Shown here piece by piece: positions 34,376 through 43,310 of a stretch of DNA of 64,000 nt (the stretch's first letter is position 1; every line of letters begins with the position of its first letter). The position numbers and the translations under genes are program-made. Source of the stretch: JAGNNV01 sp031412915 (GTDB lineage: Bacteria; Acidobacteriota; Vicinamibacteria; Fen-336; JAGNNV01); the NCBI GenBank assembly GCA_031412915.1, contig JANODX010000054.1:15593-79592 (forward strand). The letters run 5' to 3'. Under the pieces are notes generated by a model. It searched no databases, was not told the origin of the DNA, and saw only the letters and a program-made list of their open reading frames with translations.

Positions 34376-35455
34376 ATGACCCCAGCCGCCATCTTCGCCA
34401 TCCCCCTGCTCACCGCCCTCGGCGCCGCCGCACTGGTGCCCGTGGCGCAATTGCTGGCTAAGCGAATTGGAGCGATCGATCACCCGGGGACGAGAAAGAT
34501 CCATAGGGCGCCCATCACCAGGCTCGGAGGCATTGCGCCCGCCCTGGTCTTCTGGGGGTTCGTGGGGTTCGGCTTCCTGGCGTTGACCGAACCGTTTTTT
34601 CAAGGGCTCCTGGGCAAGGGCCTTCAGGACGCGCCGTCCGTCGGGCCGAAGCTTCTGGGCGTGCTTCTCGGCAGCGCCATCGCCTTCGCGACCGGACTGA
34701 CCGATGACGTCTTCGGAAGCCGTTTCCCGGTGTGGGGCAAGGCCCTGGGTCAGATTTCCGCCGCTCTTTGTGTCGTCATCGGCGGGGTTTCCACGAGTTT
34801 CCTTCCCCATCCGGGGTTGAACGTCCTCTTGACGGTTTTCTGGCTGGTCGGGATCACGAACGCGTTCAACCTGCTCGACAATATGGACGGTTTGGCTTCG
34901 GGGGTCGCTCTGGTCGCGAGTTCTGTTCTTCTGGTCAATGCTCTTTCGTCGGGCGAGCAGCTGATTGCCGCCCTCACCCTGGCCTTCATCGGAGTTCTCG
35001 CGGGTTTTCTGTTTTTCAATTTCAACCCCGCCACGATTTTTCTGGGCGACTGCGGGAGCCATTTCGTCGGTTTCGTGATCGCCTCGATTCTCCTGCTGGA
35101 CCGGTACGCCACCAGCGCCAGCAGTTCCTACTTTCCCGTGCTGATGCCGGTTCTCCTTCTCGCCGTTCCGATCATCGATACGACCACGGTGGTGGTCATC
35201 CGAATTCGGGAGGGTCGGCCCATCTATGTGGGCGACAACCGCCACCTTTCCCATACTTTGGTGGCGCGCGGTTTCTCTCAGCGAGGGGCCGTGCTCCTCA
35301 TCTATCTGGTGACCCTGTGTTTCGGGCTTTCCGCCTTGCCGCTCCGCGACGCCTCGGTGCCTGAGACTTTTATCGTCCTCGCTCAAGCCTTCTGCTTCGT
35401 TGCAGTTATTCTGCTTCTGATGTTCTCGGGAAATCGCCCCGTGGTGAAGTCGTGA
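34376..35455 (+). CDS. WecA-like undecaprenyl-phosphate sugar-1-phosphate transferase
   Basis: 359 residues of the MraY/WecA/TagO family with about ten membrane spans. Diagnostic motifs are DHPGTRKIHRAPITRLGG, FATGLTDDVFGSRFP with the Asp pair, GITNAFNLLDNMDGLASGVA, TIFLGDCGSHFVGFVIAS and VGDNRHLSHTLVARGFSQRG (the histidine-rich cytoplasmic loop). It should start repeat-unit assembly by transferring an N-acetylhexosamine-1-phosphate to undecaprenyl phosphate. The start has no obvious ribosome site. The stop overlaps the next gene's GTG (GTGA). Confidence 0.93.
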   Translation: MTPAAIFAIPLLTALGAAALVPVAQLLAKRIGAIDHPGTRKIHRAPITRLGGIAPALVFWGFVGFGFLALTEPFFQGLLGKGLQDAPSVGPKLLGVLLGSAIAFATGLTDDVFGSRFPVWGKALGQISAALCVVIGGVSTSFLPHPGLNVLLTVFWLVGITNAFNLLDNMDGLASGVALVASSVLLVNALSSGEQLIAALTLAFIGVLAGFLFFNFNPATIFLGDCGSHFVGFVIASILLLDRYATSASSSYFPVLMPVLLLAVPIIDTTTVVVIRIREGRPIYVGDNRHLSHTLVARGFSQRGAVLLIYLVTLCFGLSALPLRDASVPETFIVLAQAFCFVAVILLLMFSGNRPVVKS

Positions 35456-37248
35456 TCCTTTCCGTCCTCGGACTGTTCGCCACCTTCTTCGCTCAACCGG
35501 CTCCCGTCCCCGTTACCACCTACGTGGTCTCGATCCTGAATGAACGTGTGAGCGACGACATGGTCCTGCGCTTCGTCCTCAGTGGTCCGCCAGGCTCCTA
35601 CTCGGCGACCCGGGACGGCGACGCCATTCTGGTCCGAATCGCCGCGGAGGTTCTGCCCGGGCTCTCGATCCCCGCTTCGAGAGATCCGGTCCGCTCCCTG
35701 GCTCTCGGTTCCGAACCGGGTTTCAGTTTGCGGGTCAACCTGGCCGAGGGCTGGACCCATGAAATGGTGAGGGAGGTGTTTTCGCTGCGTCTGATTATGC
35801 GAAAACGCGCGGCGGAGGGGACGTCCGCGACACCCGTTCCCGGGTTGAGAGAACCCGAAACCGCCCCTTTGGCTTCGCCCGAACCGAGCCCGCGGCCAGC
35901 CGCCGACCCGGTGGCCGCGGATACGGCCGACTTGTACTCGCGACTCTTCCCTTCGACAACCGATCCTTCGGGTGGCCTGGGGACCACAGAGATTGGAAAT
36001 TCGGAGAATTGGTACTCCGACTTCCTGTGGCTCGGCCTTCAGGCGCGACCATGGGTTTCCGTGAGCTACGTCGACGGCAAGACGACGGAAATCCAGTCGA
36101 ATTTCACGACGGCCGACGCCTACTGGGTGGTGCAACCCAATTTGGGCCTTGGCTTCAGTCCCACCTTCTGGGGAGGCCGAGGCGGCCAGTGGACGATCAA
36201 CTACACACCACGCTTCCGCAGACAAGTGGATCTGAACCTTCCGCAACTCACCTCCCATTTCTTCGACGTCGGCCTCGATCAACCCATCGCCGCGGCGGGC
36301 TCGATCTATGGGAACTACCATTTTTCGACGGGCGTGCTGGAAACCGAAGAAATCGACCCCGGCAGGGAGTACGGGATCGGCCTGAACCGGGTCGTCGACA
36401 CGTCGCTCGAGCGCTTCCATCGAAACAGCCTGGGCCTCGGCATCCGGTTCGACTTCGTGGCCGACACCCAGGTGGACGTGAACGTGAGCAAGACCGCGGT
36501 CCGCTACGGCAACGAGCCCGGGGACGAGGCCTTTCAATACGGAGAGCGGGCGTTCTTCGACTACGACACCCGCACCCTCAACGCATCGCTGCGGCGCGGT
36601 TTTGGCGAGAGTCGTTTCCTCGGCCTCCTGTTCGGGGTGCACGACACGCCCACGCAGGAGGAACGAAAGCAGGTCGAGGGCCGCGGCTATTCGTATGGCG
36701 CTTCCTTCGAAGGCCCGATTACGGCGCTCACCACCGGTCGCCTTCTCTTTGGATACCGCACCCAGAAGAATCCAAACGCGGGTGCGGGGGGGCAGGAGTA
36801 CGAAGACATCACCTACGGGGCCCAACTCATGCGAGAAATCTCCGAGGACACCACGGTCGGCCTGGGCGCGGATCGGAAACTGTACGTGTCGGCCTACGAG
36901 GAGAATGGTTTCTATGTCGTGGACTCGCTTCGCGGTGACCTGAGTTCGAGGCTTCCCTTCGGTTTCTTCCTGCGGGGGAATGCGTCCTGGCAAAACAACA
37001 ACTACAAGACCAGCCCTCAGGCGAACACCGCCGCGGGCCCGCCCATCCTCAGAAAAGATCAGATCACGCTCTGGACGCTCGGACTGGCGCGGAACATCGC
37101 GCAGTGGGCCTTTCTTAGACTCGACTACACGTCCGAGCGACGGAACTCGAATCTCGACCGGTTCGACATCAAGACACGAGCTCTCAATTTCCAGTTGGGT
37201 CTGGGATTTTTCGGCAAGCCTCGGAATGCGGCTCCTTTGTCATGGTAA
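35452..37248 (+). CDS. Outer-membrane beta-barrel protein of the export cluster
   Basis: 598 residues from a GTG overlapping the previous stop. A signal peptide (LSVLGLFATFFAQPAPVPV) is followed by an AMIN-like N-terminal domain of about 100 residues (LRFVLSGPPGSYSATRDGD, VREVFSLRLIMRKRA), a proline/threonine linker (about 120-165), and then a long alternating amphipathic region that ends with aromatic LNFQLGLGFFGK, as in beta-barrels with many strands. Its place between WecA-like and Wza-like genes suggests an outer-membrane porin or secretin partner for polymer export. No named family could be assigned with certainty. Confidence 0.72.
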   Translation: MILSVLGLFATFFAQPAPVPVTTYVVSILNERVSDDMVLRFVLSGPPGSYSATRDGDAILVRIAAEVLPGLSIPASRDPVRSLALGSEPGFSLRVNLAEGWTHEMVREVFSLRLIMRKRAAEGTSATPVPGLREPETAPLASPEPSPRPAADPVAADTADLYSRLFPSTTDPSGGLGTTEIGNSENWYSDFLWLGLQARPWVSVSYVDGKTTEIQSNFTTADAYWVVQPNLGLGFSPTFWGGRGGQWTINYTPRFRRQVDLNLPQLTSHFFDVGLDQPIAAAGSIYGNYHFSTGVLETEEIDPGREYGIGLNRVVDTSLERFHRNSLGLGIRFDFVADTQVDVNVSKTAVRYGNEPGDEAFQYGERAFFDYDTRTLNASLRRGFGESRFLGLLFGVHDTPTQEERKQVEGRGYSYGASFEGPITALTTGRLLFGYRTQKNPNAGAGGQEYEDITYGAQLMREISEDTTVGLGADRKLYVSAYEENGFYVVDSLRGDLSSRLPFGFFLRGNASWQNNNYKTSPQANTAAGPPILRKDQITLWTLGLARNIAQWAFLRLDYTSERRNSNLDRFDIKTRALNFQLGLGFFGKPRNAAPLSW

Positions 37249-38156
37249 GCGTCCTCTCGCTGTTTCTCTTTGGCCTGGGCCTTTGGGCTCCGAACCCGGG
37301 CGAAGCGGCGGCGGCGCAGGGTCAGACTCCGGCCCCTGGCTCCAGCACAACCGCGGCATCCTATGTGGTTGGCCCGGGCGATGTGCTGGACGTTTCCGTG
37401 CTGGATCAGCTCGACGTTTCCAGAACCACCACCGTTCAGCCCGACGGCCGTTTCACCATGCCTCTTCTGGGCGATCTCGAGGTCGCGGGAAAAACGATCT
37501 CCGAGATCCAGTCCCTGATCACCGAGCGGCTTTCCAGAGAGTTCCTGGTCAACCCCAGGGTCGAGGTTCGGGTGCGCGAATTCTCCAGCCAGTTCGCCCT
37601 CGTCCTCGGCGAGGTCGTGAATCCGGGCCGGCGCGCCCTCAGGGGCAACACCCGGTTGATCGATCTGCTGATCGAATCCGGAGGTTTCCGGCTCAGCGCA
37701 TCGGGTGAGGTTCTGGTGCAACGAACCGAGGGTGTTTTTCCAAACGGGACGAAAAGCGTGCGTTTCCGCCTGGGCCACGCTTCGGGCTTGAACGAAGCGG
37801 ATCGACTGAACGCCGAGCTGGTGCTGAAGAACGGCGACATCGTCACCGCGGCCCCGAGGTTCTATGTGACCGTGGATGGCGAGGTGTCGCGGCCGGGCCG
37901 GATCCTGGTCGAGACCGACCTGACCCTGCTCGGGGTTATCGCCGAATCGGGCGGGCTCTCGAAATTCGCCTCGTCCAAGGTCCGGATCATTCGCAGGAAG
38001 GCCGACGGCGTGGATCTCACCGGCTTCGGGCCATGTGACGGAGCGGTTGAGGACCTTTGCCTGGTCATCGACATCAAGGCGATCCGCAAGGGCAAGGTCC
38101 AGGATGTCGTGATGGCCCAGAACGACAAGGTGGTCGTATCCCGGCGCAAGTTCTGA
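37242..38156 (+). CDS. Polysaccharide export protein (Wza-like, SLBB domains)
   Basis: 304 residues; the ATG lies 7 bases inside the end of the preceding gene. A signal peptide without a clear lipobox cysteine (LFLFGLGLWAPNPGEAAAA) precedes the Poly_export domain YVVGPGDVLDVSVLDQLDVS (about 41-60), with VQPDGRFTMPLLGDLEVAG. Two SLBB-like repeats follow: ALVLGEVVNPGRRALRGNT and FYVTVDGEVSRPGRILVET. It should form the periplasmic/outer-membrane part of the export channel. Unlike E. coli Wza it is not obviously a lipoprotein. It is followed after 29 bases by the kinase. Confidence 0.92.
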   Translation: MVSVLSLFLFGLGLWAPNPGEAAAAQGQTPAPGSSTTAASYVVGPGDVLDVSVLDQLDVSRTTTVQPDGRFTMPLLGDLEVAGKTISEIQSLITERLSREFLVNPRVEVRVREFSSQFALVLGEVVNPGRRALRGNTRLIDLLIESGGFRLSASGEVLVQRTEGVFPNGTKSVRFRLGHASGLNEADRLNAELVLKNGDIVTAAPRFYVTVDGEVSRPGRILVETDLTLLGVIAESGGLSKFASSKVRIIRRKADGVDLTGFGPCDGAVEDLCLVIDIKAIRKGKVQDVVMAQNDKVVVSRRKF

Positions 38157-38185
38157 GAAACCCCCCTCCGGCGTAGAGTTACCCG

Positions 38186-40309
38186 ATGTCGACCACAGTT
38201 CTCCCCATTGGCGGCGAAGCGGGTTCGCCTCCTGGCGAGACCGATCTGGATGTCCGCTACTACGCGGGAGTCCTGTGGCGGGGTCGCTGGCTGGTCGTGG
38301 TCGCCGCTTTCCTCGGCGTCGCTCTTGCCTCCCTCATCGCGTACCTGCAGATCCCCGAGTATCAGGCTCAGTCCCTGGTGCAGATCGAGCCGCCCGTTCC
38401 TTTCTTCATGGGGGTCAACGAGGCCCTGACGGGCGGGGGGGGCTATTGGCAGAACGCGGACTTCTACAACACCCAGTTCAAGATCATCACCTCGAAAGCG
38501 GTGGCCGACCAGGTCATCGACGAGCTCAAACTGAAAGACAAGAGTCCTTTCAAGGAGTCGGCCGACCCCTCTGCCCTTTTTCTGAGCCACGTGGCGGTCG
38601 CGCCCGTCCCGGAGAGCCGGCTTGCGTTCATCAAGGTCTCCCACGAAGACCCGAGCGAAGCCGCTCTTTGGGCCAACCGCATCGCCGACGTCTACATTCG
38701 GCGCGCTCTCGACCAGCGTCTCGAATCGGCTCGAAAGGGTCTCGAGTGGTTGCGGGAAAGGATGGCCACCACCGAAGTTCAGATAAGGGACAAGAACGAC
38801 ACGCTCTACAAGCAATACCAGCAGCAGGACTTCGTCCCGCAGGGCACGACGTCCGCGGTCAACACGTCTATCGAGAAGCTCCAGGGAGAACTGGTCGAGG
38901 TTCAGTCGAAGCGCATAGCACTCGATGCCGCGTACCGGCAGGCTCTCGACCTCAGGGCGCGAAACGAGAGTCTCGAAAGCGTTCCCCAGATTGCCCAGGA
39001 TCCGGCCTGGATGGCTTTGCAGGCGCAAGTCGCGGCCATGGATCTCGAAAAGCAGCGTCTCAAGGAAAGGTATCGCGAGACTCATCCCGAGGTCGTTCGG
39101 ATCGAAACCTTCATCAAGGGTTTGCGGCAGAAGAAGGACGAAAGAGCGGGCGAGATCACGGGCCTGATGGAGAAAGAGCGGTCTCAGCTTCAGAAACGCG
39201 AGGCCCAGTTGCGCGCCGCCACCCAGGGCGAGAAAAGCGTCGCCGCGAACCAGAGCCGCCGGCTGGCGGAACTCGACACCATGAAAAAGCAGGCGGACTC
39301 GGCCTCCAGCATGTACGACGTCCTGCTCCAGAAACTGAATGAGTCGACCATCGCCGCGTCGGTCCAGTCGAACAACATCGTCTTGATCGACAAGGCGGTG
39401 AAGGGCGTCAAGATCCGTCCCAACAAGCCGCAGGCCGCCCTGGTCGGCCTCGCCGTGGGTTTGCTGCTCGGCGCGGCCCTGGTCCTCGGACGAGACTATT
39501 TCGACAACACGATCAAAGACCCGGACGAGGTCGAGCGCTATCTCCACCTGGATCTTCTGGCCGCGGTTCCGAAGTACGACGCGTCCAATGTCCATCTGGT
39601 CACCGAGGCCTACCAGAACCTGCGAACCTCTCTCATCTTTGCGCGGCGCGAGGACACCGGTCAGGTGGTGCTGGTCACCGGCACGGCGCCCCAGGAGGGA
39701 AAAACATCGACCATCGTCAATCTCGCGAAGTTGCTCGCCGCTTCGGGCGAGAAAACCCTGGTCATGGACCTCGACCTGCGACGAGCCCAGATCCACCGGC
39801 GGCTCGGGGTGTCAAAAGAGCCCGGCTTCAGCGATTACTTCACCAGGCGCGAAGATCTGGACCGGCTGGTGCAGCCCACCAAATCGCCGAATCTGTTCGT
39901 CTTGACCGCGGGCGCCTTGCCGCCAAATCCGCCCGCCCTGATCGCACGCAAACAGATGGGAGACCTGTTGGATCGTCTGCGCCGCCACTTCGATTGGATC
40001 CTCGTGGACTCGCCTCCGCTGGCCTCCGTCACCGATGCCCTGCTCCTCGCCCGCTATTGCGATCTGGCCGTCTATGTCGTTCAGCACAACAAGATCGACA
40101 AGAAGGCCATCAAGCGAAACATCCAGGCCCTTCAAAAGGTCACTCCCAACCTCATCGGTGTCGTCATTAACGGCCTGGACAGCAGGACTCGCGGCTACTA
40201 CTACTACTATTACAGCCAGGATCACAAAACCACGGGCGAAATCAAACGGCCGGAGACCGACCCGGGTGTGGCTCCAAAAACCCCGCGGCCCGCAGCTCGG
40301 GCGGTCTAG
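38186..40309 (+). CDS. Polysaccharide co-polymerase and tyrosine autokinase (Wzc-like)
   Basis: 707 residues. The N-terminal Wzz domain begins with DVRYYAGVLWRGRWLVVVAA and a membrane span, then a long coiled coil (about 180-390), a second span near residue 420 and a cytoplasmic BY-kinase domain: Walker A GTAPQEGKTS (about 499-508), Walker A' MDLDLRR (about 527-533) and Walker B VDSPP (about 607-611). A run of six tyrosines occurs at residues 671-676, followed by a short tail, as in the phosphorylated cluster of Wzc/CapB proteins. It should regulate chain length and export through phosphorylation of that cluster. Confidence 0.95.
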   Translation: MSTTVLPIGGEAGSPPGETDLDVRYYAGVLWRGRWLVVVAAFLGVALASLIAYLQIPEYQAQSLVQIEPPVPFFMGVNEALTGGGGYWQNADFYNTQFKIITSKAVADQVIDELKLKDKSPFKESADPSALFLSHVAVAPVPESRLAFIKVSHEDPSEAALWANRIADVYIRRALDQRLESARKGLEWLRERMATTEVQIRDKNDTLYKQYQQQDFVPQGTTSAVNTSIEKLQGELVEVQSKRIALDAAYRQALDLRARNESLESVPQIAQDPAWMALQAQVAAMDLEKQRLKERYRETHPEVVRIETFIKGLRQKKDERAGEITGLMEKERSQLQKREAQLRAATQGEKSVAANQSRRLAELDTMKKQADSASSMYDVLLQKLNESTIAASVQSNNIVLIDKAVKGVKIRPNKPQAALVGLAVGLLLGAALVLGRDYFDNTIKDPDEVERYLHLDLLAAVPKYDASNVHLVTEAYQNLRTSLIFARREDTGQVVLVTGTAPQEGKTSTIVNLAKLLAASGEKTLVMDLDLRRAQIHRRLGVSKEPGFSDYFTRREDLDRLVQPTKSPNLFVLTAGALPPNPPALIARKQMGDLLDRLRRHFDWILVDSPPLASVTDALLLARYCDLAVYVVQHNKIDKKAIKRNIQALQKVTPNLIGVVINGLDSRTRGYYYYYYSQDHKTTGEIKRPETDPGVAPKTPRPAARAV

Positions 40310-40339
40310 AAACCGGGCTGGAAGAGCGCCAAAGGACGA

Positions 40340-41404
40340 CTAGGCTCGCATCAGCGACGCGCCCCAGTTCATCCCCGCGCCGAAAGCCACCATCAGAATG
40401 AGGTCGCCCTTGCGCACCCGTCCGGCCCGAGAGGACTCGTCGTAGAGAAGCGGAATCGTGGCGGCGGTGGTGTTGCCGTAGCGTTCGATGTTGTGGACCA
40501 CCTTCTCGGAGGGAATCCCGAGTTGTTTGGCGCAGTACTCGTTGATTCTCAGGTTCGCCTGGTGCATCAAGACCAGGGACAGGTCGGAGATCGAGACACC
40601 CTGGCGTTTCATGAGTTCGGTCGCCACTTCGATCATCTTTGTGGTGGCCATCTTGAACACGGCCCGGCCGTCCATCACGGGAACGTGGTCGCCCCGCTCG
40701 ATCTGCTCGGGACTCGTGTAGGGGCGCAGGCGGAAACCGGTTCCCGGCACATAAAGCTTGTCGAGGTCTTTGCCATCGCCGCACAGGATGGTCTCGATGA
40801 TTCCCCGATTTCCGGAGGGGTCCGCCTTGACGACCACCGCGGAGGCCGCGTCGCCAAAGAGCACCACCAGGTTGCGAAACCGCGAGTTCCATTCGAAATC
40901 CGCGGCGGAAATGGGGCCGGGGTCGCGTCCATGAATCACGTCCCACGACCTGGCGGAGAAGGGGAGGAAGCCGGTGTGGACCTCGGCCCCGACCAGCAGA
41001 ACGGTTTTCGCCAGTCCGGACCGGATGTAGGCGTCGGCCAGCTGCAGACCGTAGAGAAAGCCGGTGCATTGCTGCCGGATGTCAAGACACGGGATCTGCC
41101 GGAGACCCAGGCGGTTCTGATAGATGCCGGAGTTTCCAGGGAAAAAATAATCCGGGGTCATGGTGGCCGAAACGACGAGATCGATCTCCTCGCGGGCGAT
41201 GCCGCTGCTCTCGATCGCCCGCTCTGCCGCGGCCACACCGAGGTCCGCGCTGGAGGTCCCGGGGTCGACGAAGTAGCGGGTTTCAACCCCGCTCCGCTCC
41301 CGGATCCAGGCGTCGTTCGTGTCGAGAACTCTCGACAACATCTCGTTGGTGACGCAGTTCTTCGCTATTTCGGAACCGCTGCCGGCGATCATGGCGCTTG
41401 TCAT
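40340..41404 (-). CDS. 3-oxoacyl-ACP synthase III (FabH-like)
   Basis: 354 residues of the thiolase fold. The FabH catalytic triad is complete: Cys113 in IRQQCTGFLYGL, His282 in LVLMHQANLRI and Asn312 in RYGNTTAATIP. LFGDAASAVVVK is the family's glycine-rich region. FabH condenses acetyl-CoA or a branched acyl-CoA with malonyl-ACP to start fatty acid synthesis; homologues of about 350 residues with a longer loop (HGRDPGPISAADFEW) often act in specialised acyl pathways, so this copy may not be the housekeeping enzyme. It stands alone between the export genes and the VWA pair, convergent with the kinase gene. Confidence 0.9.
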   Translation of the reverse strand: MTSAMIAGSGSEIAKNCVTNEMLSRVLDTNDAWIRERSGVETRYFVDPGTSSADLGVAAAERAIESSGIAREEIDLVVSATMTPDYFFPGNSGIYQNRLGLRQIPCLDIRQQCTGFLYGLQLADAYIRSGLAKTVLLVGAEVHTGFLPFSARSWDVIHGRDPGPISAADFEWNSRFRNLVVLFGDAASAVVVKADPSGNRGIIETILCGDGKDLDKLYVPGTGFRLRPYTSPEQIERGDHVPVMDGRAVFKMATTKMIEVATELMKRQGVSISDLSLVLMHQANLRINEYCAKQLGIPSEKVVHNIERYGNTTAATIPLLYDESSRAGRVRKGDLILMVAFGAGMNWGASLMRA

Positions 41405-41434
41405 TGGGGCAGGTCTTCTCCGTTTCCGATCTGG

Positions 41435-42379
41435 TCAGGCCTTGGGACCGAAGTAGCCTAGCTTGTAGCGCAGGAGAACGTTCTCGCGCGCGGGAAGGCG
41501 CACGACGATGCGGCGATAGCGCCCGTCCCTTCGCAGGTTTGTGGGCACGTAACCCATGCTGTACTGAGTCCGCATCTCTTCGGCAATGCGGTCATAAACA
41601 GAATCCAGTTCCTGAATCTGAGCGGGAAAGAAGGCTTGGCCCCCGGTCTCGCGGGCCAGAACAGATAGCAGATGAGTGGCCTGGGAGAAGGCCGCCCGGC
41701 CCTTGTCTCCCTCGAAATCGGCGGTCAAGCGAATGGAATAGATCGAGATTTCGGCCTTTCGCGCCAGTTCGATCACCTGCTCGTCCGTGACGATGGACGC
41801 GGTGTTCTCGCCGTCGGACAGCAGAATGATCGCCTGTCGGCGCGCCGCCGGCCCGGCCAGTTTCTCCTTCTGGAGGTCCTTGATGGAGATATAGAAGGCG
41901 TTGTGCAACGCGGTTGGACCTGCCGGCCGCAGACGATCGATGCCGGCCTCGAGAGCCGCCTTGTCGTTCGTGAAGTCCTGCAGGACATCGATTCGGTTGT
42001 TGAAGGCCACCACCCGGGCGCGATCCGCCGCGACCAGAGTGGAGACGAACCTTTTGGCGGCGACCTGGGCCGCCCCCATCTTTTCGTCCATGGACGCGGA
42101 TGCGTCCATGAGCAGGACTACGGACAGGGGAAGGCGGTCCCGGTTGAAGATGGCGAGTTCCTGCTTGACCCCGTCTTCATAGACGGAGAAGGCATCGCGG
42201 TCGAGACCGGACACCAGACGTCCCTGAGCGTCGGTGACCGTGACGGTGAGATTGATGATGTCGACGGACGAGCCGAACGTCAGGGGGGGCTGCCCCTGGG
42301 TCTGGGAGAAGGCCAGGGCGCCGGCCGCGCACCCGAACGCGGCGGAGAGTAGAAGGCCGCTTCGATATCGAAGGGTCAC
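41435..42379 (-). CDS. Secreted VWFA-type protein with intact MIDAS
   Basis: 314 residues from a GTG overlapping the upstream stop (GTGA). A signal-like segment (LLLSAAFGCAAGALAFSQ) is followed by a beta-rich VTVTDAQGRLVSGLDRDAF region and a von Willebrand factor A domain with MIDAS motif LLMDASASMDEK, then LSDGENTASIVTDEQVIEL. This pattern matches the VWFA-related family abundant in Acidobacteriota (TIGR03436-type). It probably mediates protein-protein interactions at the cell envelope. It is cotranscribed with the related upstream gene at 42376-43248. Function is not known. Confidence 0.85.
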   Translation of the reverse strand: MTLRYRSGLLLSAAFGCAAGALAFSQTQGQPPLTFGSSVDIINLTVTVTDAQGRLVSGLDRDAFSVYEDGVKQELAIFNRDRLPLSVVLLMDASASMDEKMGAAQVAAKRFVSTLVAADRARVVAFNNRIDVLQDFTNDKAALEAGIDRLRPAGPTALHNAFYISIKDLQKEKLAGPAARRQAIILLSDGENTASIVTDEQVIELARKAEISIYSIRLTADFEGDKGRAAFSQATHLLSVLARETGGQAFFPAQIQELDSVYDRIAEEMRTQYSMGYVPTNLRRDGRYRRIVVRLPARENVLLRYKLGYFGPKA

Positions 42380-43248
42380 GGCGAAGATGTCTCTTTTTTG
42401 GGTATGGACAGTCGGACCTTCACCGAGGGCCGCGCCACCTGAAGCGCGATCCGAGATCGTCGGCTGTCCCTGGTCTGAAGATAGCTCAGACGATACGTGC
42501 AGCGGAGATCGGCCGCGACTCTTTGCAGGGCGGCCGACACCCCCATCGCCGTCAATGCCCGCTCCAAGCGCCCCGCCGTGTCTTCGGTGAGCGTGCCGAA
42601 GACGAAGTCGTAATCCTCCTCGGACAAATCACCGCCCCCCGAGGGTTCACCTCGCGCCGAAACCGCTACACCTGCGACCTCAACCCCGGTCTTCATGACA
42701 CGGTCGACAATCCCTTGCCGGTTGTCGTTCGAAAAGCCCGGGCCGATCCCCGAAAGAAAAACCACGATCCTCCGGCCTCCTTCCTTCTTCTGGAGGTCGG
42801 CGGAGGCCTCGACCAGGGCGTCCAGGACCGTGTTCCCGCCGGTGGGTGCAATTCGGCTGAGCCGAGATTCGATTCCTCGCCAAGCGCCGTCCTCTCCCAG
42901 GCTGATGTCGTCCACAACTTTGACCGGGCGGTCCCCCGTCGTCCAAACCGACAACCGGGTGGTCTCGGGCAGCGAAGCGACGAAGGCTTTGGCGGCGGCT
43001 ATGAACTCGACCCTATAGGTCGAAGCCGCGGCCTCTGATGAATCGAGGAGCAGCGCCACCAGGGCGGGACCATCGTCCTTCTCGAACCTGGTGACCTGGA
43101 GGGTCACCCGAGATTCGGTCAGGGAGACGTCTGCCGCCTCCAGATCGCGAACCGGGGCGCCCTTGGCGTCGGAAACGACCGCGCGTATCGAGTAGGTGCT
43201 GGGGGCCGGCTGAAAGAGGGTGGATAGGACAAGAAGGCAGGGAATCAC
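42376..43248 (-). CDS. Secreted VWFA-type protein with degenerate MIDAS
   Basis: 290 residues from a GTG at 43248. A short hydrophobic start (PCLLVLSTLFQPAPS) and YSIRAVVSDAKGAPVRDLEA are the same layout as the gene downstream. The A-domain metal site reads LLLDSSEAAAS, so the third Ser of D-x-S-x-S is replaced by Ala and metal-dependent ligand binding may be lost. IVVFLSGIGPGFSNDN follows where the second MIDAS element is expected. It is the first of an overlapping pair, with a GTGA junction. It is divergent from the MoaB-like gene, whose start is about 60 bases away. Confidence 0.8.
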   Translation of the reverse strand: MIPCLLVLSTLFQPAPSTYSIRAVVSDAKGAPVRDLEAADVSLTESRVTLQVTRFEKDDGPALVALLLDSSEAAASTYRVEFIAAAKAFVASLPETTRLSVWTTGDRPVKVVDDISLGEDGAWRGIESRLSRIAPTGGNTVLDALVEASADLQKKEGGRRIVVFLSGIGPGFSNDNRQGIVDRVMKTGVEVAGVAVSARGEPSGGGDLSEEDYDFVFGTLTEDTAGRLERALTAMGVSAALQRVAADLRCTYRLSYLQTRDSRRSRIALQVARPSVKVRLSIPKKETSSP

Positions 43249-43310
43249 ACCGACTCTTCTATCATGCGACTACTGGATCCTTGGAGCAGAGAGGAGCCTG
43301 GTTAGCCATA

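Noticed and set aside
35383..36993. Long minus-strand open frame opposite the beta-barrel gene
   Set aside because: Composition is that of a GC-rich antisense shadow, with no recognisable motif, and the plus-strand gene has a signal peptide and barrel pattern.
37862..39796. 644-codon minus-strand frame opposite the Wzc-like kinase
   Set aside because: Antisense shadow; the sense strand encodes all Walker motifs and the Tyr cluster.
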